A stretch of DNA of 64,000 nucleotides. Origin: Priestia megaterium (GTDB lineage Bacteria > Bacillota > Bacilli > Bacillales > Bacillaceae_H). Shown here piece by piece: positions 35,632-44,176 of the stretch (its first letter is position 1; each line of letters opens with the position of its first letter). Location of the stretch: the NCBI RefSeq assembly GCF_023824195.1, contig NZ_CP085442.1:1960001-2024000 (forward strand), in the 5' to 3' direction. The notes under the pieces are model-generated. The model was not told the DNA's origin. It made no database searches and was given only the letters and a program-made list of their open reading frames with translations. Both the position numbers and the translations under genes were made by a program.

Positions 35632-35952
35632 ATGCCAAGAGTAACCGTTTTAGGATACGGAAGTTTTGAAGTGGCAAAAGGAAAAAAGCTTGTCTTGGCA
35701 CTCGAAGACAACGGTATAAATATTCTTCATCGATGCGGCGGGAAAGCTAAATGCACGACTTGCAGGGTAGAAGTGCTTGAAGGTGAATATTGTGATTTAA
35801 CACACGCAGAGAAAAATGCATACTCAGAAAGTTCAATTGAAGATCACTTGCGCTTATCATGTCAAATTCGTGTAAATGAAGATATCACCGTTCGACCAAT
35901 ACTAACGGTAGAGAGCTCAGGACGAGAAGCAGGACCTCGACCTGCAGAGTAG
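35632..35952 (+). CDS. 2Fe-2S ferredoxin (plant type)
   Basis: 106 aa. The cluster ligands are in HRCGGKAKCTTCRVEVLEG and RLSCQIRV, the C-x5-C-x2-C-x(n)-C pattern of plant-type [2Fe-2S] ferredoxins. It is an electron carrier; no partner oxygenase or reductase lies nearby. Good GAGGGAG ribosome site. Followed at once by a terminator. Confidence 0.92.
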   Translation: MPRVTVLGYGSFEVAKGKKLVLALEDNGINILHRCGGKAKCTTCRVEVLEGEYCDLTHAEKNAYSESSIEDHLRLSCQIRVNEDITVRPILTVESSGREAGPRPAE

Positions 35953-35964
35953 TCCTGTAATCGC

Positions 35965-36003
35965 AAAAAGCAGCGTGTGGAATGTTCAGCATGCTGCTTT
36001 TTT
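35965..36003 (+). terminator. Intrinsic terminator after the ferredoxin gene
   Basis: AAAAAGCAGCGTG / CATGCTGCTTTTTT stem-loop with a T run. Confidence 0.85.
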
Positions 36004-36013
36004 CATTTTTATT

Positions 36014-36058
36014 AAAAAATAACAAGAACAGCTGCGGGGAGAAAAAGCTGTTCTTGTT
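36014..36058 (-). terminator. Intrinsic terminator of the peptidoglycan-binding gene
   Basis: Perfect 13-bp arms AACAAGAACAGCT (36021) and AGCTGTTCTTGTT (36046). Read leftward they are followed by ATTTTTTAAT. Confidence 0.8.
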
Positions 36059-36175
36059 CAAGTAAAATACCTACGGAATGATTCCTTTAAATTTTAGCAT
36101 TCTGTAAGAGAAGTAGTAAATCACTCAAAAGAGTGATTATGAAGGCTTTTTTCGAACCGTTATTTGTAAATAGGT

Positions 36176-36742
36176 TTAATTGGATGCTTCAATCACATCT
36201 CCATTTTTGTAAATATGATACCACCCTATGGTACCTGATCCGCCCTGATCCATCCAGTCTTTGTTTTTTGCTACGAATCTGTAGTAAGCTTTATCGTTGT
36301 TATCTTTCCGTAAGCGGTCGTCTGTACTGAAGACAATGTTGTCACCGAGTTCTTTTTTACCGAATGTAATAGCTGTGCTGACAGGAAATTGCTTTCTTTC
36401 TACCTTGTTCTCATCTAAAGCTGCCCATGTTAAGGGACCAACAATACCATCTGGAGACAAGCTGTGGTCGATTTGAAATTCTTTTACTACGTTTTGTGTT
36501 CGCGTACCGAAAATTCCATCAACTGATGTGTTATACTTCACATCTTTTAAGCTTTGCTGTAAGTCTTTTACGTAGCTAGAGTGAGAACCTTTACGAAGCG
36601 TAGGCCTCGTTTCTGCTTTAGTTTCAATTTTTTGTGAGTAGGTATCTTTAGCAGCTGTTTCAGTAGTTGGAGTGCTGAATGCTACGCATGTTGTTACAAG
36701 CGTGAGAGTAGAAAGCATGACAAGTGTTTTTTTCGTTAACAT
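36176..36742 (-). CDS. Secreted peptidoglycan-binding domain protein
   Basis: 188 aa. Signal peptide LVMLSTLTLVTTCVAFS, linker, then a PG_binding_1 domain (about 50-110) with LRKGSHSSYVKDLQQSL, DGIFGTRTQNVVKEFQ and DGIVGPLTWAAL. The C-terminal 75 residues (TDDRLRKDNNDKAYYRFVAK...) form a separate domain that I do not recognise. There is no obvious hydrolase motif. It likely sits in the cell wall. AAGGAGG lies before the ATG. Confidence 0.85.
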   Translation of the reverse strand: MLTKKTLVMLSTLTLVTTCVAFSTPTTETAAKDTYSQKIETKAETRPTLRKGSHSSYVKDLQQSLKDVKYNTSVDGIFGTRTQNVVKEFQIDHSLSPDGIVGPLTWAALDENKVERKQFPVSTAITFGKKELGDNIVFSTDDRLRKDNNDKAYYRFVAKNKDWMDQGGSGTIGWYHIYKNGDVIEASN

Positions 36743-37120
36743 GAAATAACCTCCTTGTTTGTAGCAACTATTTGTCGCTTTTCATGAGTTTTATAACTAA
36801 TCAGTAGCTATAAAGTCAATTTATTATAGCGCAGACAGTTTTCTATTTGTTTTTATATTCCTATGATTATATAAGATAGTCATAAAAAACTAGTGAAGTA
36901 GATAAATCGTTCTATGTTTTCACTATAATTTCATTTTTCTCTGGTACAGTACGGAATGAAAAAACAGTAGGTTTGAGCGTCTTGTGTACCTGCAGTATGT
37001 CTTGCTGTATAACGCTCATAATAAACGAATGAAAAGACTGTAAAGGGGCTTAGATCTCTTTGCAGTCTCTTCATGTTCAAAAGCTCTGCGTTCAATTGAT
37101 AACCAGAAAGGAAAGTATTT
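36743..37120. other. Leader region of the YibE/F pair
   Basis: 378 bp between divergent genes. The left half holds the leftward promoter. The right half holds a hairpin at 37035-37068 and a looser GAGCG...CGCTC pairing (36975-37018), ahead of yibE. No ORF. Confidence 0.4.
37035..37068 (+). promoter_or_regulatory. Stable hairpin in the leader of the YibE/F genes
   Basis: AGACTGTAAAGGG / CTCTTTGCAGTCT pairs over about 12 bp with G-U pairs around a TTAGAT-type loop. No T tract follows, so it is not a plain terminator. It lies 50 nt before the ATG. A cis-acting RNA is possible; I cannot match it to a known riboswitch. Confidence 0.4.
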
Positions 37121-38284
37121 ATGTCTACTTTGTATTCTCAGCATATAAGGAACTTTTTTTCAAAAGTAAAGTCCAATAAATCATCACGCAAACAAATCTT
37201 TCTCTACATATTAGGAATTTGCTGTTTGTGTATAGCGCTGATTGTAACAAACCACAATTATTCTTTTTATAAAAAACCAATAGCTGAGGTAGTGAAGACG
37301 AATGTTGTAGAAAAAAACAAATCTGCTGATTTAAATCATAATAAAGATACCGTGTATTCTCAGGAAATTGTTGCTAAAATCATGAACGGAAAACATAAAG
37401 GGAAAATTATCCATTTAGAGAATTCGTACTCATACTCAGGTGCTTATGATCAAAAGTACAATGTAGGGACAGATCTTTTTGTCTCCCTAGAAAAGAATTC
37501 AAACCATACTCTAAATGGAACGATTGAAGGAGTAAAAAGGGACAAACAGGTTACCGCTGTTGCGGGTTTATTTGTATTAATTTTGCTGGCTATTGGAAGA
37601 AAACAAGGTTTTTATTCAATCATCAGCTTACTTATTAATATTGTCCTTTTAATAGGGGCCCTCAATGTATATTTAGCGCTAGGGAATGTGAGCTTGCTAG
37701 CTGTATGTATTGTAGCTGTCGTTCTCTTTACCGTTATTTCTTTATTATTAGTAAGCGGTAATAAGGAAAAAACCCATGTAGCAATTATTTCAACTTTGAT
37801 AGGTACATTTGTTTCTCTTTTAATTGCGTATGGTGTCATGCAGCTAACAGATTCTAATGGCCTTCATTATGAAGGAATGGAGTTTGTGACGATTCCTCCT
37901 CAAAAAATATTTATGAGTGAGGTATTAATAGGATCTTTAGGAGCTGTTATGGATGTCGCGATTACGATTACTTCTTCTGTCTATGAACTATATGAAAAGA
38001 ATAAAGAGATAGCGCACAAAGACTTACTGAAATCTGGCAAGGAAATTGGCGGAGACATTATGGGAGCGATGACGAATATTTTATTTTTTTCGTATATAAG
38101 CGGAACGATCCCAATGGTTCTTCTTTATTTGAAAAATGGCTCTCCTTTAGGATACACGTTTTCGATGAATTTCTCTTTGGAGGTAATCCGTGCTCTTACC
38201 GGCAGCATTGGCATTGTTTTAACGATTCCAATTACACTCTATCTTTCGATTCTTTTTATTTTTAGGAAGGGGAACAGAAAGTGA
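37121..38284 (+). CDS. YibE/F-family membrane protein (first of pair)
   Basis: 387 aa. One N-terminal membrane segment, an outside beta-rich domain (about 60-145; QEIVAKIMNGKHKGKIIHLE), then seven hydrophobic segments with GSLGAVMDVAITITSSVYEL and GKEIGGDIMGAMTNILFFSY, the YibE/F signature (PF07907). The function is unknown in bacteria; transport is suspected. The ATG follows AAAGGAAAG. It overlaps the next gene by four bases (GTGA), so the pair is coupled and likely forms one complex. Confidence 0.85.
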   Translation: MSTLYSQHIRNFFSKVKSNKSSRKQIFLYILGICCLCIALIVTNHNYSFYKKPIAEVVKTNVVEKNKSADLNHNKDTVYSQEIVAKIMNGKHKGKIIHLENSYSYSGAYDQKYNVGTDLFVSLEKNSNHTLNGTIEGVKRDKQVTAVAGLFVLILLAIGRKQGFYSIISLLINIVLLIGALNVYLALGNVSLLAVCIVAVVLFTVISLLLVSGNKEKTHVAIISTLIGTFVSLLIAYGVMQLTDSNGLHYEGMEFVTIPPQKIFMSEVLIGSLGAVMDVAITITSSVYELYEKNKEIAHKDLLKSGKEIGGDIMGAMTNILFFSYISGTIPMVLLYLKNGSPLGYTFSMNFSLEVIRALTGSIGIVLTIPITLYLSILFIFRKGNRK

Positions 38285-39057
38285 ACGTTTTACTATTGCT
38301 TGCTCTTATTTTATTTATTCTTATGAGTATTGTGGGCGGGAAAAAAGGAATTAGATCTTTCCTTGCTTTGTTCCTGAATTTTGGCGTTATTTTTCTAACC
38401 ATTCTCTTTATGCTGTCTATAAAAAATACGATTATTGTTACGTTGATCGCTTGCACAATCATTAGCTGCATCAATTTATTTTACATCAATAAATTCAATC
38501 ATAAAACGCTTGCTGCGTTTGTTTCAACCATTCTTACCTTGGCCATGTTAGTACTCTTTATTTTTACCATTGAACATCATGCAATGATTCAAGGATTTGG
38601 AGAAGAACAGGAAGAAGAAATTAACGCTTTTTCACTTTATGTTGGAATTGACTTTGCTAAAATAGCCATTTGTACAATTATTATGGGGGCCATAGGAGCA
38701 ATCATTGATATTTCGTTATCTATTTCATCTTCTATGAACGAATTATTTCTTCATAATCCGTCCATAACTAAAAAAAATCTCTTCAATTCTGGTTTAAAAA
38801 TCGGAAGAGATATTTTGGGCACCACAACCAATACACTGTATTTTGCTTTTGTAGGCGGTTATTTGACTTTAATTATATGGTTTAAGAGATTGTCGTACTC
38901 GTTTGGAGATATCATCAATTCAAAAACCTTTTGTGCAGAAGTCATTTCTATTTTAAGCGGAGGTATTGGTGTAGCCATTATTATTCCGATTACTTCTTGG
39001 ATTAGTGCCTCTGTTTTTTTACAAAAGAGAGAAAAAGCGAAGCGAGTTCTAAAATAA
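38281..39057 (+). CDS. YibE/F-family membrane protein (second of pair)
   Basis: 258 aa, seven hydrophobic segments. It lacks the outside N-terminal domain of its partner but shares the core: GAIGAIIDISLSISSSMNEL and GLKIGRDILGTTTNTLYFAF align with the partner's blocks. The GTG start overlaps the stop of the first gene, with AGGAAGGGG about 8 nt upstream. Role as for the partner: unknown transporter-like complex. Confidence 0.85.
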   Translation: MNVLLLLALILFILMSIVGGKKGIRSFLALFLNFGVIFLTILFMLSIKNTIIVTLIACTIISCINLFYINKFNHKTLAAFVSTILTLAMLVLFIFTIEHHAMIQGFGEEQEEEINAFSLYVGIDFAKIAICTIIMGAIGAIIDISLSISSSMNELFLHNPSITKKNLFNSGLKIGRDILGTTTNTLYFAFVGGYLTLIIWFKRLSYSFGDIINSKTFCAEVISILSGGIGVAIIIPITSWISASVFLQKREKAKRVLK

Positions 39058-39431
39058 GCCGATTAATTAAAAAGCTACGCCTTAGTTGCTAGTTATAGTC
39101 TAACAGTTAAGGTGTAGCTTTTTGTAACAAAGTTTACATGAAAAGACAGCTTAACAAGAATTCGGGAATTTTAAAAGGACATGATAGTATAAAAGGACAC
39201 TGGCGGGAGCTGTCAATATAACTTTTATGATAAAGATCGAGGATAATTATCCACTATATAAGTTGTATCTAGTAACATAAAGTCCAAGAACCCATCATTA
39301 ATCGTCCTGTTTAATCCACTTCACTTCTCTAAAAGAGTTGTAAATAATGTAGAAATCAATTATAGTAATGAACGTTAATACATAAGTACATTATTATATA
39401 TCAATTGAAATGAAGCAGGAGGCGTTCATCG
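39058..39431. other. Intergenic region before the ars operon
   Basis: 374 bp: the terminator of the YibE/F pair, then AT-rich DNA holding the arsR promoter. I could not single out an ArsR operator. Confidence 0.4.
39069..39123 (+). terminator. Intrinsic terminator after the YibE/F pair
   Basis: AAAAAGCTACGCCTTA / TAAGGTGTAGCTTTTT (one G-U pair) with a 23-nt loop and a T run. Confidence 0.8.
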
Positions 39432-39782
39432 ATGAGTACAAAATCTGTAGATAGTATAGAAAAAGCAGCCCAAATTTTAAAGCTGTTAGGAGACAAGACA
39501 AGACTTTCGATGCTGAAACTAATAGAGAACAATGAATGCTGTGTATGTGAGTTTGTGGATATCTATCAAGCTAGCCAACCTTCAATTAGTCAGCATTTAC
39601 GAAAGTTAAGAGATGCTGAACTTGTGAAAGAAAGAAGAAAAGGACAGTGGATTTTTTATTCTCTTAATAAAGAAAGCCAGTACTATGAGTTTGTTCTTAG
39701 CATACTTGAATCTGTACCAAGTCAGGACGAGCGTTTAAAAGAGCTAGAAAAACAAGGACTACGTATTAGTTGTTGTGAATAA
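39432..39782 (+). CDS. arsR: Arsenical resistance repressor ArsR
   Basis: 116 aa, winged helix (IYQASQPSISQHLRKLRDAE is the recognition helix). ECCVCEF at about 36-42 holds the As(III)-binding cysteines at the start of the DNA-binding helix region; a second pair, SCCE, ends the protein. It represses arsRBC until arsenite binds. The ATG lies behind AGGAGG. First gene of a three-gene ars operon with 15- and 23-nt gaps. Confidence 0.93.
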   Translation: MSTKSVDSIEKAAQILKLLGDKTRLSMLKLIENNECCVCEFVDIYQASQPSISQHLRKLRDAELVKERRKGQWIFYSLNKESQYYEFVLSILESVPSQDERLKELEKQGLRISCCE

Positions 39783-39797
39783 TTGGAGGTTTAAAAA

Positions 39798-41096
39798 GTG
39801 GCATCAGTTATACTAGCATCATTGATTTTTTTAGTAACATTAATTTTTGTTATTTGGCAGCCGAAGAATTTATCAATTGGTTGGTCGGCTTGCGGGGGAG
39901 CTATTCTTGCTTTACTGGCAGGCGTTGTTGATTTTCAAGACGTTTTTGAAGTCACTAGTATTGTGTGGAATGCAACTCTTACGTTTATCGCTATTATTAT
40001 TATTTCTTTAATTTTAGATGAAATTGGTTTCTTTGAATGGGCAGCTCTTCATATGGCCAGAGCTGCAGGTGGGAACGGCGTGCGTATGTTTGTTTACGTG
40101 TCTCTTCTTGGAGCTGTTGTAGCAGCGCTATTTGCTAATGACGGAGCAGCCTTGATTTTAACACCTATTGTCTTAGCTATGGTTCGGGCATTAAAGTTCG
40201 ACGATAAAATGGTTTTTCCGTTTGTTATCGCAAGTGGCTTTATTGCGGATACAACCTCTTTGCCCCTTGTTGTTAGTAACTTAGTCAATATCGTATCGGC
40301 CGACTTCTTTGGTATTAGCTTTTCTGAATTTGCATCACGTATGATTGTTCCAGATTTGGTTTCTTTGTTTGCAAGTATTATGGTCTTGTATGTGTATTTC
40401 CTTAAGAGGATTCCTAAGAAATACAATGTGGCAGATTTACGGAAGCCGGTAGATGCCATCAAAGATGAAAAAATGTTTCGTTTATCCGGAATTGTCTTAG
40501 TTTTGTTAGTACTAGGCTATTTAATTGGAGAATTTTTTAGCGTTCCTGTTTCTATTATCGCAGGCATTATCGCTATCTTGTTTTTAATGATGGCTAAAAA
40601 GAGCCGAGCGGTTCATACAAAAAAAGTGTTACAGGGGGCTCCATGGGCGATTGTCTTTTTCTCGATCGGCATGTATGTCGTTGTATACGGCTTGCGTAAT
40701 GCTGGTTTAACGGAAATTTTGTCTGATGTGATCCAAGCAGCGGCTAGTCATGGACTGTTTGCAGCAACAATTGGTATGGGATTCACTGCCGCTATTCTTT
40801 CATCGATTATGAACAATATGCCAACCGTTATGATTGATGCACTAGCAATCGATGCAACACACGCAGCTGGAACAATCAAGGAAGCGTTGATTTATGCAAA
40901 TGTCATTGGATCGGATTTAGGCCCGAAAATTACTCCGATTGGCTCTTTAGCCACGCTTTTATGGCTTCATGTTCTTTCAACAAAAGGCGTGAAGATTTCG
41001 TGGGGAACGTATCTTAAAACAGGTATTATCTTAACTATCCCAACATTATTTATCACGCTTGTTGGATTGTATATTTGGTTACTCATTATTTCATAA
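39798..41096 (+). CDS. arsB: Arsenite efflux pump ArsB
   Basis: 432 aa, about 11 membrane segments, ArsB/NhaD-type ion transporter. [38 protein letters not shown] and [20 protein letters not shown] are the ArsB signature blocks. It exports As(III)/Sb(III) using the proton gradient; no ArsA ATPase is encoded here. GTG start, 9 nt after TTGGAGG. Confidence 0.94.
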   Translation: MASVILASLIFLVTLIFVIWQPKNLSIGWSACGGAILALLAGVVDFQDVFEVTSIVWNATLTFIAIIIISLILDEIGFFEWAALHMARAAGGNGVRMFVYVSLLGAVVAALFANDGAALILTPIVLAMVRALKFDDKMVFPFVIASGFIADTTSLPLVVSNLVNIVSADFFGISFSEFASRMIVPDLVSLFASIMVLYVYFLKRIPKKYNVADLRKPVDAIKDEKMFRLSGIVLVLLVLGYLIGEFFSVPVSIIAGIIAILFLMMAKKSRAVHTKKVLQGAPWAIVFFSIGMYVVVYGLRNAGLTEILSDVIQAAASHGLFAATIGMGFTAAILSSIMNNMPTVMIDALAIDATHAAGTIKEALIYANVIGSDLGPKITPIGSLATLLWLHVLSTKGVKISWGTYLKTGIILTIPTLFITLVGLYIWLLIIS

Positions 41097-41119
41097 CATA
41101 TCAAAAGGAGATTTGACAC

Positions 41120-41542
41120 ATGTCTAAAAAAACACTTTATTTCTTATGTACAGGCAATTCTTGTCGTAGTCAAATGGCAGAAGGATGGGCGAAAAAGTAC
41201 CTTGATAACAATGAATGGGATGTACGCAGTGCCGGTCTTGAAGCACATGGCCTAAACCTTAACGTTGTTAAGGCAATGAAAGAAGCGGGCGTTGACATTT
41301 CACACCAAACGTCAGATATCATTGACCCTGCTATTTTAAACAATGCAAATTTAGTGGTTACGTTATGCGGACATGCAGCGGATCATTGTCCAGTAACACC
41401 ACCTCATGTGAAACGTGAACACTGGGGTTTTGATGACCCGGCAAAAGCTGAAGGAACAGATGAAGAGAAATGGGCCTTCTTCCAACGTGTACGCGATGAA
41501 ATTGGTGAACGTATTCAACGCTTTGCCGAAACAGGCAAATGA
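41120..41542 (+). CDS. arsC: Arsenate reductase ArsC, thioredoxin-coupled
   Basis: 140 aa, low-molecular-weight phosphatase fold. The P-loop [16 protein letters not shown] carries nucleophile Cys10 and Cys15. The redox pair is Cys83 and Cys90 (LCGHAADHC). DDPAKAEG has the general-acid Asp. It reduces As(V) to As(III) for export by ArsB, regenerated by thioredoxin. AAAGGAG lies before the ATG. Last gene of the ars operon, closed by a terminator. Confidence 0.96.
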   Translation: MSKKTLYFLCTGNSCRSQMAEGWAKKYLDNNEWDVRSAGLEAHGLNLNVVKAMKEAGVDISHQTSDIIDPAILNNANLVVTLCGHAADHCPVTPPHVKREHWGFDDPAKAEGTDEEKWAFFQRVRDEIGERIQRFAETGK

Positions 41543-41558
41543 TACGTAAAGTCAGATG

Positions 41559-41587
41559 AGCCGGGAGAATTAGTTCTGGCTTTTTTT
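41559..41587 (+). terminator. Intrinsic terminator of the ars operon
   Basis: AGCCGGGA / TTCTGGCT (with two G-U pairs) followed by seven Ts. Confidence 0.75.
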
Positions 41588-41750
41588 AGTGGGAGTATAA
41601 CAAGAAAGGATATACCTTTAAATTGAACCATGTAACTCTCTCATCAAAACTACTTTTTCCCCATTCATGCTTCAACAGCTCTTTCTATGATAAAATAATA
41701 AAACTGACTAAGTTTCACATGGAAATTTGAAATGTAAGGTGATTAAATAT

Positions 41751-42746
41751 ATGAAGTTAATTATTGCAGAAAAGCCGGATCAAGGATCGACGCTCGCTTC
41801 ACAGTTTAAGCCAAAGCGTCACGACGGCTATTTAGAGATTCCACCGAATGAAGTGTTTACAGACGGAGCGTATGTGACGTGGGCAGTGGGGCATTTATGT
41901 CAGCTTGTGAGTCCGGAAGATTATAAGCCGGAGTGGAAAAAGTGGTCAATTGACACGCTGCCGATGATTCCAGACCGTTTTCAATATGAAGTGACGCGCT
42001 CAAAAGCGAAGCAGTTTCAAGTGGTAAAAAAGCTGCTTAAAAAGCCCACGGTCACAGAAATTATACATGCGGGAGATGCGGGGCGTGAAGGGGAATTAAT
42101 TGTTCGTAATATCATTCAGCTGTCAGGTGTGCATAAGCCGATGAAACGATTGTGGATTTCTTCTTTAACGCCAAAAGCCATTTATGATGGGTTTCAACAG
42201 TTAAAAGACGAAAGCGATACGCGTAACCTTTATTATGAAGCATATACAAGAGCATGTGCAGATTGGGTCGTTGGGATGAATGCTTCACGGGTGTATAGCA
42301 TTTTGTTAAAAAAGCATGGCATGTCAGATGTTTTTTCAGCAGGACGAGTTCAGACGCCAACTCTTGCTTTGATCGTGAAGCGTGAAAAAGAAATTGATAA
42401 CTTTAAATCAGAGCCTTTTTGGGAAGTGCTTGCTAAGTTTGATATTGAAGGAAAGAAGTATGAAGGTAAATGGCATCAAGATGGAGAATCGCGTCTTAAA
42501 GAAAAAGAAATGGCCTATAAAATTGCTCAGTTTTGCGAAGGAAAAGAAGCGGAAGTTCATGAACTCGTAACGGAGCGAAAAGAGTTCCAGCCGCCGCTAT
42601 TATTTAACCTATCATCACTTCAAGCAACGGCGAATAAAGCGTTTAAGTTTTCTCCTAAAAAGACGCTTGATGTGCTGCAAGGGCTGTATCAGAAAGGAAT
42701 TGTTTCTTATCCACGAAGTTTATCTATAAAAAATAGTTGTACATAA
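41751..42746 (+). pseudogene. topB: DNA topoisomerase III, truncated after the catalytic tyrosine
   Basis: 331 codons of an enzyme normally of about 700-730 aa. The TOPRIM part is intact (MKLIIAEKPDQGSTLASQF, HAGDAGREGELIVRNI), as are the following DNA-gate parts (DVFSAGRVQTPTLALIV). The homology ends at GIVSYPRS. Tyr320 of that motif is the strand-cleaving residue; the expected D-S-R continuation is replaced after base 42719 by unrelated AT-rich DNA and a stop at 42744. The 3' half is not found elsewhere in the window. The start is ATG 41751, 8 nt after TAAGGTGA; an upstream TTG is rejected. A truncated TopB is unlikely to be active. The break marks the left edge of the Hachiman-carrying insertion. 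Confidence 0.9.
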
Positions 42747-42832
42747 ATAGTGATAAAGATACAAACTTTGATATTATTGGAATACTAATATGTTAAGTTT
42801 GTGTTCATAAATTTAAAGTGTACATAAATAGT
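42738..42832 (+). repeat. Short direct repeats at the left edge of the defence insertion
   Basis: TGTACATAAATAGTGAT (42738) and TGTACATAAATAGTTAT (42819) share 14 bp in a row. A third, weaker match, TGTTCATAAATTTAAA, lies at 42802. They start 18 bp after the topB break. Repeated sites of this kind are found at the ends of Tn7/Mu-type elements, but no inverted partner was found at the right side. Confidence 0.5.
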
Positions 42833-43195
42833 TATCTTAGATTCAATCACCAATAAAAATTTAAGCTTCTAATTAACTCCTCTAGTTATATGCCTTCTGT
42901 CTGCATTTTTAACCCTAAAACAAATATTGGAATTCTTAAAAAGATATTTTTAAACAAATTATTGTTTTTAGAGCTATATGTTGAGGGCTACTTATCTACT
43001 TTTCATATAAAACATAATAAGTAAAAAATATTTAATTCTTTTTGCTTATTTAATGTTAATTTATTGTATAATTAGTATATAAAAGAAATAGTTCTAAAAT
43101 CACACTCTTGCAAGTTATCTTCTTTATAAAAATCAGAATAGTCAATTATTTTTAAGCTTTATATTGTTACTATAACTTTTTAAAGGGGAAAGATA
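42747..43195. other. AT-rich region upstream of hamA
   Basis: 449 bp, visibly more AT-rich than the genes to the left. It holds the short repeats at its left end and a possible -10 TATAAT at 43067-43072. No ORF of note. Confidence 0.4.
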
Positions 43196-44176
43196 ATGTC
43201 TTCAATTGAAAATTTACTAAGGGATAAAATGGGTGAAAGGTCAGGAAAGTACCCTAATTTAGAAACTAGATTAAAACAAATTAACTACTCGTGGGAGCAC
43301 AATCATATTGAGCTAGAAGGGTACTTTTATTATTTAACATTTAAAGATAGAAACCCTACTATAGATGAGTTTGTACAGCTAATGTATGATCGCATTGCTG
43401 ACTTTTGCTTGCCTGAAAGAATAAAAAAGGAATATATGGAGAAATTCCTAGAGAAAATGGATGAAAGACATATATACGCTATGAGAGATGAAGCCTGTGA
43501 TTTGTTTATTAAGGCTAAAGAACAACAAAAGAAAACTGGAGAGCCAGGAGAATTAGCTTTGTTTCTTTTACTAGAATTAGGATTACATGCACCCCAAATT
43601 GCTTCAAAAATGTTTTTGAAAACTAATGTAAACATGCCTGTTCATGGATCAGATGGAGTTCATGCAAGGTTTAACAATAACACTGGATTTTTAAATTTGA
43701 TTTGGGGAGAATCTAAGCTATACCAACAATTGCCTAGTGCTTTAGATGAAATTTGTTCTTCAATTTCAAATTTTATTAATCATGAACAGGATGGATCTAT
43801 TCCAAAAGAAAGAGACATTAAAATCATTAAAGGGCATCTATCTATTGATGATGAGGATTTGAAAAAGGTATTATTAAAATATTTTGATCCGTATGAAGAT
43901 GAAAGTAATGAGATAGAAGAATACTTCGCTTGTTTTGTTGGATTTAACTATTCTTTTCTGCGAAACACTCAACGTTTTACAAGAGAAGAAATAGTGCAGA
44001 AATTCGAAGAGCAATATCTTCAGAGAATCAAAACAGCTTGTGATTTATTTAAAGAGAAAATAGAGAATCAAGGGATTAAACATTTAAAATTTATATTCTT
44101 TTTATTGCCTTTTAAAGATGTTTCAGAAGTTCGTACGAAATTTTATAGAAAGTTAAAGGGTGGTTTTGATGAATAA
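43196..44176 (+). CDS. hamA: HamA, DUF1837 nuclease of a Hachiman anti-phage system
   Basis: 326 aa. Residues 115-200 match DUF1837: G115-EPGEL, IASKMFLKTNVNMPVHGSDG and WGESKLY. Glu119, Asp153, Glu172 and Lys174 form a PD-(D/E)xK nuclease pattern (E...D...ExK). In known Hachiman systems HamA is the effector nuclease held by HamB. The ATG follows AAAGGGGAAAG by a good spacing. Codon use is much more AT-rich than in the ars or uronate genes, which suggests transfer. It overlaps hamB by 8 nt. The family call rests on the motif set, the tight pairing with a large SF2 helicase and their sizes. Confidence 0.85.
   Translation: MSSIENLLRDKMGERSGKYPNLETRLKQINYSWEHNHIELEGYFYYLTFKDRNPTIDEFVQLMYDRIADFCLPERIKKEYMEKFLEKMDERHIYAMRDEACDLFIKAKEQQKKTGEPGELALFLLLELGLHAPQIASKMFLKTNVNMPVHGSDGVHARFNNNTGFLNLIWGESKLYQQLPSALDEICSSISNFINHEQDGSIPKERDIKIIKGHLSIDDEDLKKVLLKYFDPYEDESNEIEEYFACFVGFNYSFLRNTQRFTREEIVQKFEEQYLQRIKTACDLFKEKIENQGIKHLKFIFFLLPFKDVSEVRTKFYRKLKGGFDE

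Noticed and set aside
36133..36330. 65-codon plus-strand ORF
   Set aside because: It lies antisense within the well-supported peptidoglycan-binding gene.
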